Positions 6,903 through 14,494 of a DNA stretch of 26,998 nt are shown one piece after another. The position numbers were made by a program, and so were the translations under genes. This DNA is from Fundicoccus_A sp052115865 (lineage in GTDB: Bacteria; Bacillota; Bacilli; Lactobacillales; Aerococcaceae), in NCBI RefSeq assembly GCF_052115865.1, contig NZ_JBQKME010000018.1, positions 1 to 26,998 on the forward strand, written 5' to 3'. Position 1 is the stretch's first letter; the number at the start of each line of letters is the position of its first letter. The notes under the pieces were generated by a model. That model ran no database searches. It was not told the origin of the DNA and saw only the letters and a program-made list of their open reading frames with translations.

Positions 6903-7710
6903 GGTTCTGTTGCAAAGTTTTCCAAAAAATCTATTTTAGTGTAAAATTGAGAAAAAAGACAGAGAGGACAGAGTAATGAATCATTTTAAAGGCAAACAAT
7001 TCAAAAAAGACGTCATTATTGTCGCTGTTGGTTACTACCTGCGTTACAATCTAAGCTATCGTGAAGTTCAGGAATTGTTATATGATCGTGGAATAAATGT
7101 TTGTCATACTACGATTTATCGTTGGGTGCAAGAGTACAGCAAAGTCCTCTATTATCTTTGGAAGAAGAAAAATAGACAATCCTTCTATTCATGGAAAATG
7201 GACGAAACCTATATCAAAATTAAGGGACGTTGGCATTATCTTTATCGTGCAATTGATGCGGACGGCTTAACCTTAGATATCTGGTTACGAAAGAAACGGG
7301 ATACGCAAGCAGCCTATGCTTTCTTAAAACGACTCCATAAACAGTTTGGTGAGCCGAAAGCAATTGTGACCGATAAAGCACCTTCTCTTGGCTCCGCCTT
7401 TAGAAAGTTACAGAGTGTGGGTTTATATACTAAGACAGAGCACCGAACTGTGAAGTATCTTAACAATTTAATAGAACAAGACCATCGACCTATTAAACGA
7501 CGAAATAAATTTTATCAAAGTCTCCGTACAGCCTCTTCCACGATTAAGGGCATGGAGACCATTCGAGGAATATATAAAAAGAACCGAAGAAATGGAACGC
7601 TCTTCGGCTTTTCGGTGTCTACTGAAATCAAGGTATTAATGGGAATAACAGCCTAAGATATTTGGAGTTCAGAGAGGGCGCGTTTGATTTTCAAACTTCG
7701 CAACAGAACC
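6903..7710 (+). mobile_element. IS1216, complete copy
   Basis: The element is 808 bp, the normal IS1216 length. Terminal inverted repeats are GGTTCTGTTGCAAAGTTT at 6903-6920 and its complement (AAACTTCGCAACAGAACC, one mismatch) ending at 7710. The flanking 8-mers are GCTTAATT on the left and GCAAAAAG on the right. They differ, so there is no target duplication and the copy sits at a recombination or deletion junction. It lies in the same orientation as the IS6 fragment at 4293. Confidence 0.93.
6976..7656 (+). CDS. tnp: IS1216 transposase (IS6 family)
   Basis: At 226 aa this is full length for IS1216. An N-terminal helix-turn-helix (about residues 17-43) precedes the DDE catalytic domain: Asp in MDETYIKI, Asp in VTDKAPS, and Glu in NNLIEQDHRPIKRR, with the downstream Arg/Lys. 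IS6-family transposases move by replicative cointegrate formation and also drive deletions and plasmid fusions in enterococci, which fits the many truncated genes around it. AGAGAGGA lies before the ATG. Confidence 0.95.
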   Translation: MNHFKGKQFKKDVIIVAVGYYLRYNLSYREVQELLYDRGINVCHTTIYRWVQEYSKVLYYLWKKKNRQSFYSWKMDETYIKIKGRWHYLYRAIDADGLTLDIWLRKKRDTQAAYAFLKRLHKQFGEPKAIVTDKAPSLGSAFRKLQSVGLYTKTEHRTVKYLNNLIEQDHRPIKRRNKFYQSLRTASSTIKGMETIRGIYKKNRRNGTLFGFSVSTEIKVLMGITA

Positions 7711-7945
7711 GCAAAAAGTTATGAACAAGCTTATTTATTGATTGTTCAGAAAATTATCAAGGAAAAAATAACTGTTTTAACTAAGAAAATTTATAAATAA
7801 CGTCTTATATGAGATGAAAAAAATTATACATTTGGAAGTCGTCTTTAACATACCATTGCAAATATCATTGCCACAAAGGTAGAATAGAGATATAGAATTA
7901 AATATGTTTCAGATTAATATAAAATATAAGAAGTGAGGCGATAAT
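7711..7945 (+). other. Intergenic region with a short C-terminal remnant and a possible promoter
   Basis: From the IS1216 edge, an open frame of 29 codons (AKSYEQAYLLIVQKIIKEKI and on to TAA at 7798-7800) looks like the tail of a gene cut by the IS; I do not recognise it. Further on, TTGCAA (7856-7861) and TAGAAT (7880-7885) are 18 bp apart and could be the promoter of the large gene at 7946. Confidence 0.4.
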
Positions 7946-10900
7946 GTGAAAGTAGGTTTCATACAAATTTCTGATATTCATAATAGTATTAACGATAAAT
8001 TCAGTAAAATTGAAGGATTAAAAAGTGTACTCAATGCTCATTATCTTTCAAATTGTGATTCTGTATTTTTAGTCATGAATGGCGATATGGCATTCAGTGG
8101 AAAAAAAGAAGAGTACAGTGCAAGTGAACTTCAAATACTAGAAATTAAAGAGACGATTGAAGAAAAAACTAAAAAAACATGTGATATTTACTGTGTCCCA
8201 GGTAACCATGACTGCGACTTTAGTACTGATCAAATGGGTAGAAAGTTATTAATTGATAAAATTCAAAAAAATGAACTTAATATTACCAAGAAAACAGTAG
8301 AAGAAGTATTGCTACAAGATGAATATCGTTCTTTTGAAGAATTTTTTGCTAATGATTGGCAGCATACACTTGTTAATGGAGAAAATTTATTAGTCAAAAA
8401 TATTAGTCATCTCAATCCCAACGGGGATGTAAGTATTAATATAAATTTGATTAATACAGCATGGATGTCAGAGTTAGAGGAAACCCCTGGTAAGATGATT
8501 TTTCCGTGTCAACTTGCTGAAAGTAAGTTGTCGTATGATCAGAGCTGTCTTAATATAACTATTATGCACCATCCGAGTAATTGGTTAAATCCTAACAATA
8601 AACGCGACTTTGATAAAATAATAATGAAAAATACAGATATACTTTTAACCGGCCATGAACATGGAGATGAAAAGAACAATCTGAATGGAGTGCATATTTT
8701 TGAGGGAGGCGTTTTAAATGAGAGCGGAAATCCAGATGAAAGTAGTTTTCGAATTCTGATTTATGATGAAAAAATCAAAAAACTTAACGTAACAGATTTC
8801 AAGTGGAATAAAAATGAAAAAATTTATTCCGAAAAAGAAGGTGTGAAAGATTATCTTATAAATTCTAAAGATACTAACGCTGGAGACTCTGCCCACACAA
8901 AAATATCCTTTCAATCAAGTCATGAAACATATTTAAATAGTTTAGAGGATCCCTTCAGACATCCTAAAAAGGGCCTCTTGGGTCTGAATGATATTTTTAT
9001 TTGGCCAAACTTTAAAAATAAAAAATTAGGAAATGACAAAAATATTAATATTTCAGGAGAAACTTTTAAAAAACGTCTTCGAGATGATACTCCAAGTTAC
9101 TGGTTAATTCGTGGTTCACGAAAGTATGGAAAGACAAGTCTAGCTAAATCCATTAGTTTATACCTTTTTGAGAACGGTCTAATTCCTATTATACAAGATA
9201 GCAAAAATATAAAACAAAGGCATATTAATGATATCGGTAAATATTTAGGAAATGAAATAAAGAAACAATTCGAAGGATTAAGCTGGGATCGATTTGTCCA
9301 AGAAGATATTAAAAAAAAATATTTAATTATTGATAATTGGGATTCTTTAGAAATGAATGAAGCAGGAAAAGAAAAGTTATTCGAGCACTTAGAACAATTT
9401 GTGGGGAATATAATTGTACTAAGCTCTAATTCTAATTTTTCTGTAGAAGAACTTTTTAAAGCTAATGAACGCGTAATAGAAGGTATGGAAGAATTTGATA
9501 TTAGAGCCGTGAGTAATGTAAATCAAGAAGCTTTAATTGAAAAATGGATCAAGCAGAAAAATGATTTTGATATGACAGATGAGGAACTTTCTTTAAAGTT
9601 AGAAGAGTCTTCAGATATACTACAATCGGTTTTTAAAACATCTACAGTTCCCAAATCTCCATTGTATATAAATATTATCCTTCAAGCATTATTAAGTAAT
9701 CAAAGTTATGATTTTAAGTCAAAAGGTAGTGCGTATTTTTATGAGGTTCTTATAAAACAAACATTATCAAACTTCGAGACAACTGAAGGATACATAGCCA
9801 CTTTGGATACTTATTTGAGTGAATTAAGTTTTTGTATGTTTCAGCTTAAAAGTGGATTTACCTATGATGCATGGAATTCATTTCATAAAGAACATTTAGA
9901 AAAGTATGACATGAGAGCCCAAGATTTCAAATTTGAAGTTGTAAAGAAAGAATTAACAGAACAAGGGTTACTTTCAAATACAGATAGTTTTTACCATTTT
10001 AATCATGATTATATATATTATTATTTCATTGCGAGATTTTTAGTAGATAGTATTGATGATAACGACGGAGTAAAAAATATATTTAAAGGAATTCTACAAG
10101 AAATCGAAAATGAAGACAATACGAATATTCTTTGGTTTATTACTCATTTTAGGAGAAATAATTATATAGTGGATGAACTTGTACTTGTCGCTCAAAATTT
10201 ATTGCAGGAGACAGAAATTTTGACCTTAGATGAAGATATTAGTATCTTTAATAATTTGATAGAGAATGTACCACAGTTAGTATATAAAGAAGTAAGTATT
10301 AAAGAGAATAGAAGAAATAGAAACGAAATTCGTGATCAAATTATAGATGAATACGAAGATAAAGAAGGTAACTTTACACAGAATAGTGATAATGTTAGTG
10401 AGTATAAACAAAGTCCAGAAGTTATTGAATATATTAGAGCCCGTAAATTGAGTGAAGCATTGGGCAATGTCTTAAAAAATTATTCTGGTAGTTTATTAAA
10501 ATCTGAAAAAGAGCGTTTAGCTAAAGTTACCATAAATTTATCACTAAAAACTCATTCTGAATTGATAAATAGATTTAGTGCTAATACTGATCACTTTGTA
10601 AATTTATTCTCAGAATTGATACTTCAAAAAGGAACACGTGACAAAAAAGATAGCATAAAGAAAAGTAAGGAATTTGTTTTTTCTCTTGTTAACACACTTT
10701 GTTTCAGTCTGATACAGACAACAATCTCAGAAATCAGCACCAAAAATTTAATAAACTTTTTCGATCGTTTAATGAATAAAGAGGGGACATCAACAGCCTT
10801 ATCATTAATAAGCTATGGAGTATTTATTGATAATAATAATTTCAATGATGATTTGATTAACATGATGAAGAATAAATTTGACACGTTATCTGAAAATAAT

Positions 10901-11056
10901 ATTTCGCGTTCTACTCTAAGGCTTCAAATTATTCACCAAATTCTTTATTTTGAAATGCCACACACAAAAAAACAAAAAATATGTCAACTGTTTAATATTG
11001 ACTATAAACAAGCCATGAAAAGAAAACAATTAACATCCCCTAACGAGGGGAATTAA
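7946..11056 (+). CDS. Metallophosphoesterase fused to a STAND/NACHT-like NTPase; candidate defence protein
   Basis: The protein has 1036 aa and starts at GTG 7946 behind AAGTGAGG. Domain 1 (about 1-290) is a calcineurin-like metallophosphoesterase with the full metal set: Asp10-x-His12, Gly46-Asp47, Gly86-Asn87-His88-Asp89, His208-His209 and Gly236-His-Glu-His239. Domain 2 (about 340-680) is a P-loop NTPase: GSRKYGKT (Walker A, 390-397) and YLIIDNWD (Walker B, 459-466). It then has a winged-helix-like part ending in HFNHDYIYYYFIARFL, the F-x-H-x-x-x-x-x-Y-F-x-A-x-x-L signature seen after NACHT/STAND modules. Domain 3 (about 690-1036) is helical with no motif I know, and would be the sensor. 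Bacterial STAND proteins with an N-terminal effector sense phage proteins and switch on the effector. Here the effector should be a nuclease or phosphodiesterase. The gene is alone, between IS1216 and a resolvase. Function is inferred from architecture only. Confidence 0.82.
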   Translation: MKVGFIQISDIHNSINDKFSKIEGLKSVLNAHYLSNCDSVFLVMNGDMAFSGKKEEYSASELQILEIKETIEEKTKKTCDIYCVPGNHDCDFSTDQMGRKLLIDKIQKNELNITKKTVEEVLLQDEYRSFEEFFANDWQHTLVNGENLLVKNISHLNPNGDVSININLINTAWMSELEETPGKMIFPCQLAESKLSYDQSCLNITIMHHPSNWLNPNNKRDFDKIIMKNTDILLTGHEHGDEKNNLNGVHIFEGGVLNESGNPDESSFRILIYDEKIKKLNVTDFKWNKNEKIYSEKEGVKDYLINSKDTNAGDSAHTKISFQSSHETYLNSLEDPFRHPKKGLLGLNDIFIWPNFKNKKLGNDKNINISGETFKKRLRDDTPSYWLIRGSRKYGKTSLAKSISLYLFENGLIPIIQDSKNIKQRHINDIGKYLGNEIKKQFEGLSWDRFVQEDIKKKYLIIDNWDSLEMNEAGKEKLFEHLEQFVGNIIVLSSNSNFSVEELFKANERVIEGMEEFDIRAVSNVNQEALIEKWIKQKNDFDMTDEELSLKLEESSDILQSVFKTSTVPKSPLYINIILQALLSNQSYDFKSKGSAYFYEVLIKQTLSNFETTEGYIATLDTYLSELSFCMFQLKSGFTYDAWNSFHKEHLEKYDMRAQDFKFEVVKKELTEQGLLSNTDSFYHFNHDYIYYYFIARFLVDSIDDNDGVKNIFKGILQEIENEDNTNILWFITHFRRNNYIVDELVLVAQNLLQETEILTLDEDISIFNNLIENVPQLVYKEVSIKENRRNRNEIRDQIIDEYEDKEGNFTQNSDNVSEYKQSPEVIEYIRARKLSEALGNVLKNYSGSLLKSEKERLAKVTINLSLKTHSELINRFSANTDHFVNLFSELILQKGTRDKKDSIKKSKEFVFSLVNTLCFSLIQTTISEISTKNLINFFDRLMNKEGTSTALSLISYGVFIDNNNFNDDLINMMKNKFDTLSENNISRSTLRLQIIHQILYFEMPHTKKQKICQLFNIDYKQAMKRKQLTSPNEGN

Positions 11057-11440
11057 GAAGGACTCTCCTCTTTCTATTGACCACCAGTTCGTGGATTTTA
11101 AAAAATTGAATAGTGAAATTTTTTGGAACACATTTATTAACAAATATTTGGTATAAACGAACAATTACTGTTGATGTTAGTTTTTACACTTGCTAAGTTT
11201 ACGGGCCCTCAAGTTGTGAGGCAAGAAATGAATAAGAGAACTCGACGACAAAACCTCACTTTTTTTATTGTAAAACCTACTTTAAAGAAGGGCAGCTAAA
11301 ATTTAGCTGTCCATTTTTTCACTATTGCTATGGTCATAACTTAAGAGTATTGACTATGATTTTCAGTTCCAGTAAAATCAATACATACAACGGTGTCATA
11401 ACTAATGGTCAAAAGCAAAGTGAAAAAGAGGATGAAAAAT
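11057..11440 (+). other. Intergenic region: hairpins, terminator and possible res sites
   Basis: No gene was seen. CCTCA/TGAGG (11207-11221) forms a small hairpin. Its right arm GTGAGG can instead pair with CCTCAC at 11254-11259, which is followed by seven T. GGGCAGCTAAA and TTTAGCTGTCC near 11289-11312 form a strong stem followed by T-rich DNA, a likely terminator. GTCATAACT occurs twice (11333-11341 and 11395-11403) just before the resolvase gene and could belong to its res site. Confidence 0.45.
11289..11320 (+). terminator. Rho-independent terminator downstream of the STAND gene
   Basis: An almost perfect stem of GGGCAGCTAAA with TTTAGCTGTCC (one G-U pair) is followed by CATTTTTTC. It lies about 230 nt beyond the stop codon of the metallophosphoesterase-STAND gene and insulates the resolvase unit. 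Confidence 0.75.
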
Positions 11441-12010
11441 ATGAAATATGGCTATGCACGGGTGAGCACCCGCCACCAAGATTTGGAAGGACAGCTGCAT
11501 CAGCTGGAAGAGGAACGATGCGACAAAGTATTCTTTGAAAAAATAACGGGGACAAAAAGTGATCGACCGGAATTCCAAAAATTGTTGCAGGCGATTCAAA
11601 CAGGTGATACGTTGGTGGTGACAAAATTAGATCGCTTTGCGCGCAGTACGCAGGATGCCTTGAATACGATCAAGTATCTTTTTGAAAAGGGTGTCCGGAT
11701 CAATGTCTTGAATTTAGGTATTATTGAGAACACGTCAACCGGAAGATTAATCTTCACCATATTTAGTGCCTTTGCGGATTTCGAACGCGATTTGATTGTG
11801 GAACGTACCCAAGAAGGAAAGGAAATTGCAAAACAGCGTCCGGGTTTCAAGGAAGGAAGGCCCAAAAAATACTCGAAGCACCAGATAGATTTAGCTATGC
11901 AGCTCCTGGAGACTCACTCTTATACAGAGGTTGAAAAAATGACCGGAATCAGCAAGAGCACTTTGACGCGTAATAAAAGAAAAAAAAGTGATATACAACA
12001 TTACGATTAA
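11441..12010 (+). CDS. Serine resolvase (Tn3-type resolvase family)
   Basis: This is a 189-aa serine recombinase starting at ATG 11441 (AAAGAGG upstream). ATG 11432 and ATG 11405 are in frame but badly placed for a ribosome site. The catalytic Ser9 is in YARVST. GDTLVVTKLDRFARS carries the active-site Arg residues. FADFERDLIVERTQEG starts the E helix. The C-terminal helix-turn-helix includes TEVEKMTGISKSTLTRN. The family resolves cointegrates or plasmid dimers. Its codon use is visibly less AT-rich than the flanking genes, a sign of separate origin. It is only distantly similar to the recombinase at 478-1074. No transposase of the Tn3 family is present, so it is probably a plasmid resolvase or a transposon relic. 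Confidence 0.9.
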   Translation: MKYGYARVSTRHQDLEGQLHQLEEERCDKVFFEKITGTKSDRPEFQKLLQAIQTGDTLVVTKLDRFARSTQDALNTIKYLFEKGVRINVLNLGIIENTSTGRLIFTIFSAFADFERDLIVERTQEGKEIAKQRPGFKEGRPKKYSKHQIDLAMQLLETHSYTEVEKMTGISKSTLTRNKRKKSDIQHYD

Positions 12011-12361
12011 GCGTTTTCGAACTTCGATATGATAAGATATTACTTAAATAGGTATACAGTCTTAATATTGAGATGAGAGGAGATTGAAACGTGCTTAAGA
12101 ACTTTTTCTTTAAGAACAAGAAAAGTCTAACAATCTTTTAAAAAATATTTTATTTTTTTTGGGGTGACGAATTGCAATAATTATTGCAATTCATCAAATA
12201 TAAAGCTGCGATAGGTGATATGGTGGAGAAAAAAGTGGTTTCTGGCAGAAAGTACAAATGTTTTAAAATTATGTGAATGCTTAGAATATGTTCAAATGAA
12301 GAGTTTTAACTATATTTTTATATTTGGTAAGAGTATAGTTGTTTTTTTATTCAATTGACAT
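12011..12361. other. Non-coding region between resolvase and VOC operon
   Basis: No confident gene was seen. A 16-codon frame at 12091-12141 (GTG start, GAGAGGAG upstream) is possible but too short to judge. The region contains a perfect 24-bp palindrome (listed separately) and a T-rich tract before it. Confidence 0.4.
12169..12192. repeat. Perfect 24-bp palindrome
   Basis: The 12-bp half GAATTGCAATAA (12169-12180) is followed directly by its exact reverse complement. After one mismatched pair, three more bases (TGA/TCA) also pair. With no loop it is better suited to binding a dimeric protein than to forming RNA structure. It could also be a resolvase or replication-related site, or the fused ends of a deleted element. 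Confidence 0.8.
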
Positions 12362-12393
12362 ACATACAGTCTGTATGTTACTCTAAATATAAT
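12355..12393 (+). promoter_or_regulatory. Promoter and TetR-type operator of the VOC-tetR-alkC operon
   Basis: TTGACA (12355-12360) is a consensus -35. The palindrome ACATACAG-T-CTGTATGT (12362-12378) immediately follows it and covers the spacer. TATAAT occurs at 12388-12393, but 27 bp away, so the real -10 may be weaker (near 12379). A 17-bp palindrome in a promoter before an operon that encodes a TetR-family protein is the usual arrangement for autorepression. Confidence 0.75.
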
Positions 12394-12413
12394 AAACATT
12401 AAGGAGGATTTAT

Positions 12414-12812
12414 ATGAAGAAAAGTTTTTATCCTGTAATTATGACTAAAGATTTAAATAAAGAAGCAGATTTTTTCAAAGAGATATTTGATTTTGAAGAA
12501 ACTTTTGTAAGTGATTGGTATATTAGTCTTATTAGTGGAGGTTTTGAGCTAGCAATAATTGACATGAATCATGAAACCATACCGAAAGATTTTAGAAAAC
12601 ATAGTCAAGGAATTATATTGAACATTGAAGTAGATAATGTGGATGAAATATATTCGAAAATAATGGGAAAAGAAAACATTTCAGTTCTATTGAAAATCAA
12701 AGATGAGGATTTTGGGCAACGACACTTTATCATTGAGAGCCCAGGGAAATATTTAGTAGATATAATTCAAGTTATTCCACCTTCTAAAAACTATGCTGAA
12801 AATTATATATAA
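12414..12812 (+). CDS. VOC-family (glyoxalase/bleomycin-resistance-like) protein
   Basis: The protein has 132 aa; AAGGAGG precedes ATG 12414. The beta-alpha-beta-beta-beta pattern of the vicinal oxygen chelate fold is visible: FYPVIMTKDLNKEADFFKE, later GGFELAIIDM, then a second module (IILNIEVDNVDEIYSKI, then HFIIESPGKYLVDIIQVI). Members either bind and sequester drugs such as bleomycin or catalyse metal-dependent chemistry on small toxic molecules. The usual metal-binding His/Glu set is not complete, which favours binding over catalysis. It is the first gene of a TetR-regulated operon with a DNA-repair gene, which suggests a role in resistance to a DNA-damaging compound. The 12-nt gap to tetR supports cotranscription. 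Confidence 0.82.
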   Translation: MKKSFYPVIMTKDLNKEADFFKEIFDFEETFVSDWYISLISGGFELAIIDMNHETIPKDFRKHSQGIILNIEVDNVDEIYSKIMGKENISVLLKIKDEDFGQRHFIIESPGKYLVDIIQVIPPSKNYAENYI

Positions 12813-12824
12813 GCAGGTGATGAA

Positions 12825-13424
12825 ATGAAAAAAAATAAAAATGATCTAGTATCTTTAGAGACTAGAAAAAAATTGATTACCATTGCTCGAAGACATTTTT
12901 CTACCTATGGATACGATAAAACCTCATTGGAAGCTGTTGTAAAGGAAGCTAATATGACTAGAGGTGCTATTTATCATCATTTTAAAAATAAAAAATCATT
13001 ATTTTTAGCAGTTTTAAATCAAGTACAAACGGAAGTAGGAGAAAATGTTGAAAAAGAAGCAATGAAATCAGAAGATGTATGGGAACAATTAATATTTGGC
13101 TGTGTAGGTTTTGTAGAATCTGCAACTATGAAATCAAACAAACGTATATTGCTAATAGACTCTTTAAATGTTGTAGAATGGGATGAATGGAGAAAGATGG
13201 ATAATGAAAATTCTGTTTCATTGTTAAAAGAGCAACTGGAAATAGTTAAAGATAAAGATAAATTAGTTGATTTAGATATTGATTTAATTGTCCATATGAT
13301 TTCTGGAGCATTAAATGATTTATCTCTATATCTTGCAGATATAGAAACTCTTAGCAAATCTCAAATATATAAGTCTATATCTCATTTATTGAAAGGGTTT
13401 GAAAAAGATGTCAAAAAAATTTAA
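12825..13424 (+). CDS. TetR/AcrR-family transcriptional repressor
   Basis: The protein has 199 aa. The N-terminal helix-turn-helix (about residues 15-60) holds YDKTSLEAVVKEANMTRGAI and YHHFKNKKSLFLAVL, the classic TetR DNA-binding signature. The C-terminal part is helical and would form the ligand pocket. It is the second gene of the operon, 12 nt after the VOC gene. It should bind the ACATACAG-T-CTGTATGT palindrome at 12362-12378 and come off on binding an inducer, turning on the VOC gene, itself and the repair gene. The ligand is unknown. The stop overlaps the next gene by 17 nt. Confidence 0.92.
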   Translation: MKKNKNDLVSLETRKKLITIARRHFSTYGYDKTSLEAVVKEANMTRGAIYHHFKNKKSLFLAVLNQVQTEVGENVEKEAMKSEDVWEQLIFGCVGFVESATMKSNKRILLIDSLNVVEWDEWRKMDNENSVSLLKEQLEIVKDKDKLVDLDIDLIVHMISGALNDLSLYLADIETLSKSQIYKSISHLLKGFEKDVKKI

Positions 13425-14148
13425 AGATTATTACGATATAGAATATTTATATAGTTTAGCAGAGAAAATCAAGAATGTTTATGAGGAATTTAATACAGAA
13501 TATTTTATTAAATTAATTGAACCAACAATTGAAAATTTAGAGTTTAATAATAGGCAGATTTTAATAGCACAATCCTTAAAAGAGGCTATTCCTTTTGACT
13601 ATCCTAAAACAATTAATATTTTTAATAAAATACTTGGTCCTGAATTAGAAGGAAGTCTAGGAATGTTCACTGAAGGATATTGGTTATGGCCAATAGGGAA
13701 ATATGTAGAATTATTTGGAGCCGACTATTTTGAAGAGAGTACTTCATTTAGTAAAGAATTGACTAAAAGGTTTACTGGGGAGTATTCTATGAGACCACTA
13801 ATAGTAAATTTTCCCAAAAGGTCAATGGAGCTTTTACTTGAATGGAGTAAAGATGATAATAAAAGGGTACGCCGTTTAGCTAGTGAGTGTATTAGAATTC
13901 GACTTCCTTGGGCAAAAAAACTATATGTTGCTTTAGAGTATTTTGACATATATATTGAAATTTTAACAAATTTAAAAGATGATAAGGATAAAACCATACA
14001 AAAAAGTGTTGCTAATAATTTAAATGATTTATTTAAAGAAGATACAGAGAAGTTTGAATATATTATTTTAAAATGGACAAAAGAAAATATGACTAAAGAA
14101 TGTGAATGGATTATAAAACATGGTTCTAGAACTAAAAATAAGAAATAG
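13408..14148 (+). CDS. AlkC-like DNA alkylation-repair protein (HEAT-like repeats)
   Basis: The protein has 246 aa. ATG 13408 is chosen because GAAAGGG lies 10 nt upstream; TTG 13399 is too close to that site. It is built of helical repeats. The signature stretches are YSMRPLIVNFPKRSMELLLE, VRRLASECIRIRLPWA (about 154-169) and SVANNLND (200-207). They match the AlkC branch of the AlkC/AlkD DNA glycosylases, which remove alkylated bases such as 3-methyladenine without base flipping. The usual S-E-G-x-R-P-R-L-P-W motif is S-E-C-I-R-I-R-L-P-W here, a departure at conserved positions. Relatives of the AlkD side protect producers of DNA-alkylating natural products. Its place behind a TetR repressor and a VOC protein fits inducible resistance. 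It is translationally coupled to tetR by a 17-nt overlap. Confidence 0.8.
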   Translation: MSKKFKDYYDIEYLYSLAEKIKNVYEEFNTEYFIKLIEPTIENLEFNNRQILIAQSLKEAIPFDYPKTINIFNKILGPELEGSLGMFTEGYWLWPIGKYVELFGADYFEESTSFSKELTKRFTGEYSMRPLIVNFPKRSMELLLEWSKDDNKRVRRLASECIRIRLPWAKKLYVALEYFDIYIEILTNLKDDKDKTIQKSVANNLNDLFKEDTEKFEYIILKWTKENMTKECEWIIKHGSRTKNKK

Positions 14149-14324
14149 AACATTAAGTATAAAATATTAGATAATAAACCAAATGTTTCAACTATCAAAA
14201 GTCAATCAATTAAAACTTAGCATTTCATGTTGAGTGTGTAGTATTGATGGAAAAGATATTTGATTAAAAGCTTGATACTATAAGATTGTTAATGAAAATA
14301 GCATCTTGGTATGCTAATATTATG

Positions 14325-14363
14325 AGGAGTAAACTTGATTTTTAGATTAAGTGACTCCTTTTT
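14325..14363 (+). terminator. Terminator after the VOC-tetR-alkC operon
   Basis: AGGAGT (14325-14330) pairs with ACTCCT (14354-14359), and inner ACTT/AAGT extends the stem. TTTTTATT follows. It separates the operon from the ClbS/DfsB-like gene. The remaining 14149-14324 shows no gene. Confidence 0.65.
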
Positions 14364-14386
14364 ATTATGCTAAAAGGAGTACGTCC

Positions 14387-14494
14387 GTGGAAACAGATCA
14401 AGAGGTTTACCATCGTAATTATTCTATTTTTCTAGAAAGATTATTATCAATTAGACCTTGTATTAATAACAGGAGGTATTATGAGAACATATAA
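14387..14494 (+). CDS. Possible 35-aa small protein
   Basis: GTG 14387 is preceded by AAAAGGAG at a good distance. The product (METDQEVYHRNYSIFLERLL and 15 more residues) has no family I know and runs 14 nt into the next gene. It may be a real small upstream ORF that couples translation to the ClbS-like gene, or the head of a lost gene. Confidence 0.3.
   Translation: METDQEVYHRNYSIFLERLLSIRPCINNRRYYENI

Noticed and set aside
6903..7710. Composite transposon formed by the IS6 copies at 4293 and 6903
   Set aside because: The left copy lacks its right half and neither copy has a target duplication, so there is no intact composite element.
7946..11056. Reading the large protein as an ordinary DNA repair phosphoesterase such as SbcD
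   Set aside because: It lacks the SbcD capping domain, no SbcC partner is present, and a STAND-type NTPase with a NACHT-like end is fused instead.
11350..11865. Several overlapping ORFs on both strands across the resolvase start
   Set aside because: They lie in other frames of the resolvase gene, lack ribosome sites, and have Cys/Pro/Arg-rich or low-complexity products.
12091..12141. 16-codon ORF with a good ribosome site
   Set aside because: Too short to judge and without conserved features; kept only as a note in the gap entry.
13019..13357. Minus-strand ORF inside the TetR gene
   Set aside because: Ser-rich shadow of a well-supported TetR frame, with no ribosome site.
13725..14198. 157-aa minus-strand ORF opposite the AlkC-like gene
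   Set aside because: Leu/Phe/Ser-rich antisense reading of a conserved protein; no family features.
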